The notes beneath the pieces were generated by a model, which made no database searches, was not told the origin of the DNA, and saw nothing but the letters and a program-made list of their open reading frames with translations. This document shows positions 44,322-52,725 of a stretch of 64,000 nucleotides of DNA, piece by piece; the first letter of the stretch is position 1; each line of letters starts with the position of its first letter. A program made the position numbers and the translations under genes. Source of the stretch: Syntrophopropionicum sp964397525 (lineage in GTDB: Bacteria > Bacillota > Desulfotomaculia > Desulfotomaculales > Pelotomaculaceae); contig CAYNIY010000001.1 of the NCBI GenBank assembly GCA_964397525.1, positions 1 to 64,000 on the forward strand, in the 5' to 3' direction.

Positions 44322-44795
44322 TTAAAAACGTATGTTTGAAAACATGCTTTTACCTTTGGCTTGTTCTTTGAAGTCACTGGCAATGTCCATATTATTAGGC
44401 ACAAAAAGGAAAATAGCATTGCCTACTTTCTGCATATTGCCATTTAAAGCATATGTCGCCCCGCTGACAAAGTCGACCACCCGCTGGGCCAGCTCCTGGT
44501 CAGCCTGTTCCAGGTTGACAATAACCGGGCGCCTGCTCTTCAGATTGTCAGTGATCCCTTTTGCCTCCTCAAATGTTCTCGGTTCAATAACTACCACCCG
44601 TACCTGGCGCTGGGCGTGCATACTGATAACGGCTCCTTTTTCTTTATCTTTTTTCTTCAGCCAGGACTTTTCTTCACGTGATTCTTCACGTGGTTCTTCA
44701 CGAACGCTCTTTTCTTCTTCTTCCATTTCTTCCATGACATCCTCTTCGAAACCCATAAAGTTAAGCATTTTATCCACAATCTTCATGTTCGTCAT
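44322..44795 (-). CDS. sepF: Cell division protein SepF
   Basis: 157 residues from ATG 44795, with AAGGAGG upstream. A charged, low-complexity linker (about 20-55, 'EEEEKSVREEPREESREE') precedes the SepF fold 'VVVIEPRTFEEAKGITDNL', 'RRPVIVNLEQADQELAQRV', 'GATYALNGNMQKVG'. SepF polymerises on the membrane and anchors FtsZ. No ftsA is seen near ftsZ in this window, so SepF may be the main visible anchor. Confidence 0.96.
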   Translation of the reverse strand: MTNMKIVDKMLNFMGFEEDVMEEMEEEEKSVREEPREESREEKSWLKKKDKEKGAVISMHAQRQVRVVVIEPRTFEEAKGITDNLKSRRPVIVNLEQADQELAQRVVDFVSGATYALNGNMQKVGNAIFLFVPNNMDIASDFKEQAKGKSMFSNIRF

Positions 44796-44850
44796 CAAGC
44801 CTCCTTAATATGCATTTTATTTTTTATTTATGTCAACCCGCTTATATTTA

Positions 44851-45534
44851 TTAATATTGTTTGCCAAACAAAGCGGTTCCCAACCTTAAAATATTGGTAC
44901 CCTCTTCCACTGCTACTTCATAATCACCTGTCATACCCATTGATAGAAGATCCATCTTAACCCCGGGAATATTGTCCTTGAGCCTTTTGGCCATTTCCCT
45001 CGCCTGCCGGAAGACATACCTGACCTCCTCCGGATCTTCACATTCCGGGGCAATGGTCATCAGCCCCCGCAGTTCTAGTCCGGGCAGCCCTGCTGCTGCG
45101 CCCGCGAAAGCCTCTGACTCATCTGGTGACAGCCCGTATTTTGACGCTTCACCAGCTATATTAACCTGGAGCAGCGCCCCGGCGACAACCCCGGCCTCGC
45201 AGGCCGCCCTGCTCACCGCCTCTGCCAGGGTCCAGCTGTCAAGAGAGTGAATCAAACTCACTTTGCCGATTATCTTTTTAACCTTATTGCTCTGCAGGTG
45301 GCCGATAAAATGCCACTCGATATCCGGGCTGAGCTGAGGGTATTTGACCAGAAATTCTTGTACCCTGTTTTCTCCCAGGCTTTTAATCCCAAGTGCCAGC
45401 GCCTCTTTGATGACCTCCACGCTTGTTTTTTTGGTTACTGCCACCAGTTTAATTTCTCCTGGATCGCGGCCGACGCGAAGGGCAGCAGCATTTATTCTTT
45501 TTTGAACCCGGTCCAGATTTTCCTGGATACTCAC
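44851..45534 (-). CDS. YggS/YlmE family PLP homeostasis protein
   Basis: 227 residues with an alanine-racemase-like barrel: PLP lysine in 'IKLVAVTKKTSVEVI', 'GENRVQEFLVKY', 'WHFIGHLQSNKVKKI' and 'LSMGMTGDYEVAVEEGTNILR'. It binds PLP without enzymatic activity and controls vitamin B6 and amino acid pools. GTG start. It is the ylmE position, just before sepF. Confidence 0.95.
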   Translation of the reverse strand: MSIQENLDRVQKRINAAALRVGRDPGEIKLVAVTKKTSVEVIKEALALGIKSLGENRVQEFLVKYPQLSPDIEWHFIGHLQSNKVKKIIGKVSLIHSLDSWTLAEAVSRAACEAGVVAGALLQVNIAGEASKYGLSPDESEAFAGAAAGLPGLELRGLMTIAPECEDPEEVRYVFRQAREMAKRLKDNIPGVKMDLLSMGMTGDYEVAVEEGTNILRLGTALFGKQY

Positions 45535-45549
45535 AGTTGCTACACACCC

Positions 45550-46512
45550 TTATTCTATTGGCCAGCCTTCCCTGAGCAGGACGGGATTGCTTATAAAGCG
45601 GGTACCTTCACTTATTCCCTCTCCGGAAACAGCCACCTTCCCGGCCAGTTCCCCCTCAATGGCAACAGGCGTCCATTGTGCTTTTTTCTTAACCGCTAAG
45701 TATATACCTGGTTCACCATCATGGTAGACAACAGCTTTGTCTGGAACCAAGAGGCCCTTGAGCTGCCTGGCAGTTATCATTAGCTGGACTTTACGATGGT
45801 GTACCAGCGCTTCGGGATAATCCGCAATCTGGTAAAAACCTTCCAGCATGTCACCGTTGTCAGTGAGTTCACCGGGGGCTAAGGCAAAAACATAGTTCTC
45901 CCATGATGCCTGCAACGTCTCAGGCTGAGCCGGATAACCGTCTGCAAGGGCTGCTTTAGGTATGGAGGCATAAATGCTAACAGGAGATAGGTTGTCAATT
46001 ATTTTAAATACAGGCTGCCATTCAGCAACATTGGTGCCGTCGATACTGGAACCAACAACCGTTTTTTCTATCTTTATCAGTTCTGCCACCGTGATGTTTT
46101 GTGGGGTCAGAATACTTTCCAAATCATCCAGATGGGTGCATAAAATACCTGTTGCACTAGTGGATATATCAATTTTATAGTCTCCGGAAGCCTCTCCGGC
46201 AACAATTATTTCAGCAGCTTTGGCCCCCATTTCAAGGCGTTTGCCATCCGGTACAACCAGATGAAGCCTGCCGCTGGCAGGAGCATTAATCACTTTCTCT
46301 TCTTTGATCAGGATCACATCAAGCGGTATAGTGTCAGTCGCAACCTGGCTTGACAAAACCTGCACCTTGGAAATAGTGGAAATAAGAAATAGCCTGCTCA
46401 AGAAAATTAAAAATAAAAGCAGTGATAAAATGATCAAAAATATTTTGACCCATTTTTTCGGCTGGCGTCTTTTCCCAGATAAAGGCTTTGATGAGCCGTT
46501 TTGTTTTGTCAT
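45550..46512 (-). CDS. HlyD-like membrane-anchored adaptor protein
   Basis: 320 residues from ATG 46512 (28 extra codons in the open frame upstream lack a site). A basic N-terminus 'GKRRQPKKWVK' is followed by a single membrane helix, then a barrel-sandwich hybrid ('VINAPASGRLHLVVPDGKRL') and beta-barrel part ('KIIDNLSPVSIYASIPK'). This is the shape of HlyD/membrane fusion proteins or germination-type adaptors, but no ABC transporter is adjacent. It lies between a two-component system and ylmE; its role is not known. Confidence 0.75.
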   Translation of the reverse strand: MTKQNGSSKPLSGKRRQPKKWVKIFLIILSLLLFLIFLSRLFLISTISKVQVLSSQVATDTIPLDVILIKEEKVINAPASGRLHLVVPDGKRLEMGAKAAEIIVAGEASGDYKIDISTSATGILCTHLDDLESILTPQNITVAELIKIEKTVVGSSIDGTNVAEWQPVFKIIDNLSPVSIYASIPKAALADGYPAQPETLQASWENYVFALAPGELTDNGDMLEGFYQIADYPEALVHHRKVQLMITARQLKGLLVPDKAVVYHDGEPGIYLAVKKKAQWTPVAIEGELAGKVAVSGEGISEGTRFISNPVLLREGWPIE

Positions 46513-46642
46513 ATAAATTAAATCCTGAGATTTATCTCCAAATGGAGTACAGTTCGACGGTATGAAAGCCGATTCCTGCGTTGGCGCAACATTCATGGCC
46601 CTTTTTTTAAGAAATTAAAGTTAGCTATTTTTTTTAGATTTG

Positions 46643-48037
46643 TCAAGTCGCTTTATGTTCTGATGCTTTAAGAGGCAAGCGGAAGGAAAAAGTGCTTCCC
46701 CTGCCGACTTTGCTCTCCACCTGGACTTTACCCTTGTGCGCCTCAACTATATGTTTAACAATTGCCAAACCCAGGCCGGTCCCCCCCATTTCTCTGGAAC
46801 GTGCTTTGTCAACCCTGTAAAAGCGCTCAAACAACCGGGACAGGTTTTCAGGCGTAATACCAATTCCATTATCCTGAACGTCTACCCTCAACTCGCCCTG
46901 CTCCACTGCCGCCCGGACCAAGACCGTCCCGCCGGACTGGGTGTAATTGATGGCGTTGTCTACCAGGTTGAGCAGAACCTGCCTGATCATATCAGGATCC
47001 CCTTGAACTGCTGGGAGATCATCCGGGACATCCATGTTGATTGTCAGATTCTTTTCCGAGGCCCGCGTCTGGACAATCGCAGCAGTCCTTTGGATTATGT
47101 CGCTGATACTAAACTCCTCATAGTTTAATACAAACTTTTCGTCCTCTATCCGGGACAGGTTCAAAATTTCATCAATTAACCGTGAAAGCCTTTCCGCTTC
47201 CTTATTGATGATCAGCAGGAATTTCCTAGCCGTGGCCGGATCTTCATACGCCCCGTCCAACAGTGTTTCAGCAAAACCCCTGATTGAGGTCAAGGGGGTC
47301 CTCAATTCATGGGAAACATTGGCCACAAAATCGCTGCGCATCTCCTCCAGCATTTTCTTGTCAGTGACATTCCTTAATATTGCCACCACTTCACCCGAGT
47401 CATCGCCGGTGCTGATCGGCGTCACATAAACTCGAAAAATCCGGCGATCCGGCGCTAATATCTGAATCTGCTTCTTGATTGACTCTCCTGTCTCCAATGA
47501 CTGGTGCAGCAATTTTTCCAGTTCATAATCGCGGATGACCCTGATGATATTTTTCCCTTTACTTGCTGAGTTGGTAATCCTAAACAATTTTTCCACCACT
47601 GGGTTCAGCAAAATAACCCGGCCCCAGCTATCCATAATGATTACGCCATCGGTCATGCCGTTTAAAATAGCCTGCAGTCTTCCCCGCTCCGAGTTCAGGT
47701 TTTCAGTCACCTTTTTTAAACGTTTGGTCATGCAGTTGATTGAACGGGCCAGATCACCGATTTCATTATGTGAAAAGGCTGGCACATACTGTTCAAAATT
47801 CTCACCGGCCACGCTTTTAGCAATGGAAATTACTTCTTTAAGTGGATTTATCAAGCTGCTGTATAAAATCCAGGCCAGAATTATGGTGCACAAGAAAGAC
47901 AACAGCACAAAAGCCCAGAAGCTCAGCCAGTTTAAAGCATAGAGCTGGGCCAGGCCAATAAAAACAATAAGCAGGGGGAAATAGCTGGCGATCGGCCGCC
48001 AGCCTATATTTTTGAAGATCCTGAGAATTGCTGGCAT
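46643..48037 (-). CDS. Sensor histidine kinase of PhoR/WalK type
   Basis: 464 residues. Two adjacent membrane helices (about 15-60) with almost no external loop, then HAMP (about 60-115), PAS (about 125-225, 'RLQAILNGMTDGVIIMDSWG'), HisKA with 'VSHELRTPLTSIRGF' (His243) and HATPase ('LLNLVDNAINYTQ', 'GIGITPENLSRLFERFYRV', 'GGTGLGLAIVKH'). The lack of an extracellular sensor implies detection of an intramembrane or cytoplasmic signal. The start overlaps the regulator stop (TAATG). Confidence 0.93.
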   Translation of the reverse strand: MPAILRIFKNIGWRPIASYFPLLIVFIGLAQLYALNWLSFWAFVLLSFLCTIILAWILYSSLINPLKEVISIAKSVAGENFEQYVPAFSHNEIGDLARSINCMTKRLKKVTENLNSERGRLQAILNGMTDGVIIMDSWGRVILLNPVVEKLFRITNSASKGKNIIRVIRDYELEKLLHQSLETGESIKKQIQILAPDRRIFRVYVTPISTGDDSGEVVAILRNVTDKKMLEEMRSDFVANVSHELRTPLTSIRGFAETLLDGAYEDPATARKFLLIINKEAERLSRLIDEILNLSRIEDEKFVLNYEEFSISDIIQRTAAIVQTRASEKNLTINMDVPDDLPAVQGDPDMIRQVLLNLVDNAINYTQSGGTVLVRAAVEQGELRVDVQDNGIGITPENLSRLFERFYRVDKARSREMGGTGLGLAIVKHIVEAHKGKVQVESKVGRGSTFSFRLPLKASEHKAT

Positions 48038-48735
48038 TACGAGTCCTCCTTAAAACGATAACCAACCCCGCGTACAGTCTCTATAAGCTCCGTAACCCCC
48101 GGTTCAGACCCGAGTTTCTGTCTGATATGCCTGACGTGCACATCAACCGTACGGGAGTCACCCGGATAATAGTATCCCCACACCTGTTCCAACAGCTGCT
48201 CCCTCGTAAACACCTTACCCCGGTTCTGTACCAGAAAGCGCAGCAGCTCAAATTCTATCGGTGTAAAATCCTGTCTGACGCCTTTATAAAAAACAGCATA
48301 TTTATCATCATCAATTTCCAGCTGTCCTATTTTCAGTTTTTTCCCAGGTGTATTTTTTTCTCCCGGGCTGTACCTGCGCAGGCGCGCCTTGACTCTTGCC
48401 AGCAGCTCCCTGGGGCTGAAGGGTTTAACAATGTAATCATCGGCGCCCATTTCCAATCCAAGGACCTTGTCCAGTTCCTCAGCTCTGGCACTGAGAATAA
48501 CCACAGGGATGTTACCGGTAGTTGGGTCCTGGTGAAGCTCACGGCATACTTCAAGACCGTTCATGCCCGGCAGCATCACGTCCAGGATGATTAAATCTGG
48601 AAGCTCTTCCCGGGCCATTTCCAGGCCGCTGGTGCCATCCATAGTGGCTATCACCTGGAAGCCTTCCCGCTCCAGATTAAAGCTTACCAGTTCAAGAATA
48701 TTCTTCTCATCTTCAATCACGAGTATTTTGGACAT
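48037..48735 (-). CDS. OmpR/PhoB-type response regulator
   Basis: 232 residues from ATG 48735 (GAAAGGAAG upstream); the open frame upstream is not used. Receiver 'KILVIEDEKNILELV' with phospho-acceptor Asp52 in 'LIILDVMLPGMNG' and Lys in 'YIVKPFSPRELL'; C-terminal winged helix 'FTPIEFELLRFLVQNRGKVF', 'RTVDVHVRHIRQKL'. Partner of the kinase at 46643-48037. PhoPR-like, but the ligand and regulon are unknown. Confidence 0.95.
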   Translation of the reverse strand: MSKILVIEDEKNILELVSFNLEREGFQVIATMDGTSGLEMAREELPDLIILDVMLPGMNGLEVCRELHQDPTTGNIPVVILSARAEELDKVLGLEMGADDYIVKPFSPRELLARVKARLRRYSPGEKNTPGKKLKIGQLEIDDDKYAVFYKGVRQDFTPIEFELLRFLVQNRGKVFTREQLLEQVWGYYYPGDSRTVDVHVRHIRQKLGSEPGVTELIETVRGVGYRFKEDS

Positions 48736-48761
48736 CCCAATCTTCCTTTCGCCTGGCCCGA

Positions 48762-49574
48762 CTACTTCAACATGATCAGCGACGCCATCCGTCCTGCCTT
48801 GCCCGCCTGAGCGCGGTACGAGAAAAACAATTCGTTGTGGCATGACGTACAGATACCTGCTGCTATTATATTTGCCGGCTTCAGTCCTGCTTCCAGCAGA
48901 GTGAACCTGTTGGCTTCCCATAAATTCAGTTTCCACTTGCCTGGAGAAACAACCGTGGCAAACTTTTGGCAATCTGGGTATGACTCCCGGAACCTGCTAA
49001 TCACCGGTTCGTCCACTTCATAGCAGCAGGGCCCGATTGAAGGGCCCACACCTGCCAGGCAGTCAGCCGGATCGGTGCCGTAAAACGCAGCCATCCTGGC
49101 TACAACTTTCTGAGCTATCCTGAGCACCGTACCCTTCCAGCCGGCGTGGGCCAGGGCTGCCACCCTCCGTACCGGGTCCAGCAGAAAAATCGGCACACAG
49201 TCAGCATAATAACTGGAAAGAGGCACGCCCCGCAGGCCTGTCAACAAGGCATCGGTATTCGGAAGCGAGTCTTCTTCAGAAAAAGCGCCCCTACCCTTAT
49301 CGCGTTCCTCCACCACCCTGATCTCATCACCATGCACCTGCCTGCCTGCTACCAGGTGACGGAAATTTATGCCCAGCGCCCTGCAGGCCAGATCCCTGTT
49401 GATTAGCACATTGCCATCGTCATCTCCGATGTGAAAGGCCGTGTTCAGGCTGCCGTATAATCCTTTGCTCACACCACCTGCTCGTGTGGTGAAGCCGTGT
49501 TTCACGAGGTTGGTCGCTTCCAGGTGAGGGAAAACACAAAATGATAAATCACCTTTCCGGACGGTCAAAGACAA
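48762..49574 (-). CDS. pgeF: Peptidoglycan editing factor PgeF (YlmD, laccase domain)
   Basis: 270 residues. The Cu-oxidase_4 motifs are seen: 'VKHGFTTRAGGVSKGLYGSL', 'RHLVAGRQVHGDEIRVV', 'ADCVPIFLLDPVRRVAALAH' and 'GVGPSIGPCCYEVDE'. PgeF-type enzymes edit misincorporated amino acids in peptidoglycan precursors and have purine nucleosidase activity. TTG start with GGAGG upstream. It corresponds to ylmD, at the start of the ylm block. Confidence 0.93.
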   Translation of the reverse strand: MSLTVRKGDLSFCVFPHLEATNLVKHGFTTRAGGVSKGLYGSLNTAFHIGDDDGNVLINRDLACRALGINFRHLVAGRQVHGDEIRVVEERDKGRGAFSEEDSLPNTDALLTGLRGVPLSSYYADCVPIFLLDPVRRVAALAHAGWKGTVLRIAQKVVARMAAFYGTDPADCLAGVGPSIGPCCYEVDEPVISRFRESYPDCQKFATVVSPGKWKLNLWEANRFTLLEAGLKPANIIAAGICTSCHNELFFSYRAQAGKAGRMASLIMLK

Positions 49575-49601
49575 GTTATGCTTCCCCTCCTCCAGCCGGT
49601 T

Positions 49602-51155
49602 TTATTTTTCTTTGCTGATAATATTCTCAAGCTCGGTAAGGCGTTTTAAAATATCTTCCTGCTGGGACTTCTCAATGCCTGAAGCCATTAATTTCTTGAG
49701 CTTTGCTGATATGGAATCGTACATCTCTCTGATCCTATCTTCAGGCGCTGCCTTTGCTCCTTCCGGCAGCAGCTCAAAAATCTGCTGCAGGACCGGAATG
49801 CTGACCTTAAAGCCATGCTCCGCTCTCAGGAGGCTGGCCAGAGCAGCAGAAGATTCCGGCTCACCGTGTACCAGGAAAACTTCACGGGGCGGCTTGCTGA
49901 AGCTTTTAATCCATTTGACCAGTCCAGCCTGGTCTGCGTGTGATGAATAGCCCTCAATAAACCTGATATCGGCCTTAACCGCGATTTCATCACCAAAAAT
50001 ATTGACAGATTTCTGGCCGTCAACAATCTGCCTGCCCAGACTGCCCTCCGCTTGATAGCCGACGAACAGCACCGTGCTGTCCGGGCGCCACAGGTTATAT
50101 TTAAGATGATGCCTTATCCGGCCAGCTTCGCACATACCGCTGGCTGAGATGATAATGGCCCTGTCAGCCTGGTTCAAGGCTTTGGACTCCTCGGCTGATT
50201 TGGTAAACTTAATGCCTGGAATTTGCATTGGGTCTGCGCTGTCCTTCATCAGGGCGGCTGATTCCTGATCAAAAACATCGCGATGGTTCCAGAAAACCTC
50301 TGTCGCTGCAGTAGCCAGCGGGCTGTCGATGTAAACCGACATGGCCGGCATCCTGTTTGTCTTCATCAGCATATATAAGTGATACAGCAAGTCCTGCGTA
50401 CGTTCAACGGCAAAGGCCGGGATGACCAGGTTGCCGCCTTTTTTATAGGTTTCCCAGATGACATCATGCAGTGTTTCCATTTCTTTTTCATTCTGATCAT
50501 GCAGGCGCGCGCCATAAGTCGACTCCATGATCACATAGTCGGCTTCAGCGATATAAGAAGGATCTCTAACAATCGGCCGGTCCAGGTTTCCGATATCACC
50601 GGAAAATACAAGCTTGGTGTCCGTCCCGTTCTCTTTGACGCATATTTCAACCATCGCCGAGCCGAGAATATGGCCGGCGTCCACAAAACGCATTTTTACT
50701 TCAGGTGTAAGCTGAATTATCTCATCATATTCAACCGGTTTAAACTGAGAGAGGCATTTATATGCTTCGTTAACTGTATAGATCGGTTCGATCATGCCCT
50801 TGCCGGCTCGGCGGAACTTACGGTTCTTCCGCTCAACCTCCATCTCCTGGATGTACGCGCTGTCAGGCAGCAGCACCTCACACAGCTCGACAGTTGGCCC
50901 GGTTGCGTATACACTGCCCCTAAAACCGTGTTTGATCAGCTTTGGAATCAAACCGCTATGATCTATATGGGCATGAGTCAGCAGGAGGTGATCTACGCTG
51001 CGCGGCGGCACATTAAAGCTCTCAAAATTCTTATCTCTAATTTCTTTTCTGCCCTGGTACATACCACACTCGATCATTATCCTGGCGTTTGCGGTGTCCA
51101 GAAGAAAGCAGGAACCGGTTACTATCCCGGCTGCCCCCAAAAATTGCAGACGCAT
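49602..51155 (-). CDS. MBL-fold beta-CASP ribonuclease-like protein
   Basis: 517 residues. Metallo-beta-lactamase motifs 'LLTHAHIDHSGLIPKLIKHG', 'FVDAGHILGSAMVEI' and 'FSGDIGNLDRPIV'; the beta-CASP insertion lies around 245-370 ('IISASGMCEAGRIRHHL'), and motif C 'EGYSSHADQAGLVKWI', 'VHGEPESSAALASLL'. It resembles the CPSF/YSH1-type RNA nucleases rather than RNase J. Substrate unknown. ATG with GGGGGA upstream. It ends 27 bases before pgeF. Confidence 0.9.
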   Translation of the reverse strand: MRLQFLGAAGIVTGSCFLLDTANARIMIECGMYQGRKEIRDKNFESFNVPPRSVDHLLLTHAHIDHSGLIPKLIKHGFRGSVYATGPTVELCEVLLPDSAYIQEMEVERKNRKFRRAGKGMIEPIYTVNEAYKCLSQFKPVEYDEIIQLTPEVKMRFVDAGHILGSAMVEICVKENGTDTKLVFSGDIGNLDRPIVRDPSYIAEADYVIMESTYGARLHDQNEKEMETLHDVIWETYKKGGNLVIPAFAVERTQDLLYHLYMLMKTNRMPAMSVYIDSPLATAATEVFWNHRDVFDQESAALMKDSADPMQIPGIKFTKSAEESKALNQADRAIIISASGMCEAGRIRHHLKYNLWRPDSTVLFVGYQAEGSLGRQIVDGQKSVNIFGDEIAVKADIRFIEGYSSHADQAGLVKWIKSFSKPPREVFLVHGEPESSAALASLLRAEHGFKVSIPVLQQIFELLPEGAKAAPEDRIREMYDSISAKLKKLMASGIEKSQQEDILKRLTELENIISKEK

Positions 51156-51267
51156 ACATATCCCCCTATTCGTCCTTTTTAGTAAAATAATTCCGCTTCA
51201 TTGATCAAAACCCTTTTTTTTGCCTCTTAGCCCTACTGAAACTTGTTATCGATGCGGCTTTGCATAT

Positions 51268-51963
51268 TTAACAACACCTGAGCAAGGCAGCAGGCCAGAC
51301 CTCTTTTATACCTCTCCAGCCAGATATGATCATTACCAGTAAAAACGGCTCCAGAAGAGACAGAAAAGGCAGTTGGCGGCCAGCCATCTGACTGATCACC
51401 ATAGCGTCAATTCCGGTGACCGCACCAGCTGTAATCACCGGCGTGCCTACAGCGCCGAAAACTACCGGGGCAGCGTTCGCAACCAGACAGATCCCGGCAG
51501 CATAAAGAGGATTAAAACCCAGCCCAGCCAGCATGGCAGAAGTGATTGCCACAGGAGTGCCAAAGCCAGCCGCGCCTTCAAGAAAGGCACCAAAAGAAGA
51601 TGCGATCAGTAAAGCCTGCAGGCGGCGGTCATCAGTGATAGCCGCAATGGAGTCCTTAATAATCTCAAACTGTCCGGTTTTAACAGTCATGTTATACAGG
51701 AATACCGCGGTGACAATTATCCAGCCGATCGGGAAAAGGCCATAAAGAGCACCGTAAATCACAGACTGTAATACATACCACACCGGCATCCTGAATATTG
51801 TCGAGGCGACCATGATGGCAAGCGCCACGGTGATCAAGCCTGCTATATGTCCCTTCAAGCGCATTCCGGCCAGGGCGATGAAAAGGAAAATTATCGGCAC
51901 AGCAGCAGCCAGGGCGGACAGACCGACGCTGTTCAGCGGATTAATAACTTGTGTCCAGGTCAA
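51268..51963 (-). pseudogene. Truncated L-lactate permease (LctP), N-terminal part only
   Basis: 231 residues from TTG 51963 (GGGGGGAG upstream), against about 550 for LctP. The N-terminus 'MTWTQVINPLNSVGLSAL' and 'FGAFLEGAAGFGTPVAITSA' are intact and six helices remain, but the sequence changes to 'ALLRCC' and stops; the remaining helices are not found in any frame in the 110 bases before the next gene. A deletion has removed the rest, so transport is unlikely. It could still be translated as a membrane fragment. Confidence 0.85.
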
Positions 51964-52100
51964 GCCCAACTCCCCCCAGCATCGGAATAAGCGTTCAAAA
52001 GCTGGTCAATATAACTTAATCATCCCTGCCGCTAAAGCGGCACCATCAGAAGATAAAAATCTTTTTTTATTTCATGCTGAACTGTAATGTAGACTCTTTT

Positions 52101-52151
52101 GTAAGATCCTTCTCTGTTGCTCAGGGTGATATTGCTTGAAGCCTATTTCAG
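52101..52151 (-). repeat. Dispersed intergenic repeat, copy C (partial, inverted)
   Basis: On the minus strand it reads 'gaaataggcttcaag', then CACCCTGAGC and AGAAGGATCTTAC, matching the left half of copies A and B. The right half is lost. It lies between the lctP remnant and the nrdG stop. Confidence 0.6.
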
Positions 52152-52185
52152 ATTAGTGCTTTAGTTATAAAAACCGGCTTTTCTC

Positions 52186-52701
52186 TTATGAAAAGCCGGC
52201 TTCTATAACTTTGCCTGCAGCAATTGATTTTTTAACGTCGATGATCCTCTGGTTGCGGGAGCCCCTGAAGGGCAGATCGAAATCTTTTTCCTCCAAGATG
52301 AAAGGCCCGTCGATAATATAATCTGACACCTGCATCAGATCACTTGCCGCCCGGTCTTCAGGACAAAGTGCCCGGAGCTCTTGCCAGGTGTATCCTGTAA
52401 AAGTGATCAGATCCAAGCCCTGCTTTTTAATTTCCCGGCCGAGCCAGGCCAGTGGCGCGGCCTGAAGGAATGGTTCACCACCGGATAAGGTCACTCCCTT
52501 GATCAGTTTTTCTGCCTTGACTTGTTTCAATAAATCTTCAGCTTTAACCGGCTCACCGCCAAGGAGATCCCAGGTGTCGGGATTGTGACAGCCATTGCAG
52601 CGGTGGCAGCAGCCCTGGGCAAATATTACAAACCTCAGACCCGGCCCGTCAACCACACTTTCCCTGACAGTACCAGCTATTCGGATTTCCACTATGATCA
52701 C
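52186..52701 (-). CDS. nrdG: Anaerobic ribonucleotide reductase activating enzyme
   Basis: 171 residues, radical SAM. The CX3CX2C cluster motif is in 'FAQGCCHRCNGCHNPDTWD', with 'GVTLSGGEPFLQ' for SAM binding. It generates the glycyl radical on NrdD. Start GTG 52701; a GTG 9 bases later is possible and neither has a strong site. It is 24 bases after nrdD, same operon. Confidence 0.95.
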   Translation of the reverse strand: MIIVEIRIAGTVRESVVDGPGLRFVIFAQGCCHRCNGCHNPDTWDLLGGEPVKAEDLLKQVKAEKLIKGVTLSGGEPFLQAAPLAWLGREIKKQGLDLITFTGYTWQELRALCPEDRAASDLMQVSDYIIDGPFILEEKDFDLPFRGSRNQRIIDVKKSIAAGKVIEAGFS

Positions 52702-52725
52702 ATCTTTGCAGTATTATTTGAAATA

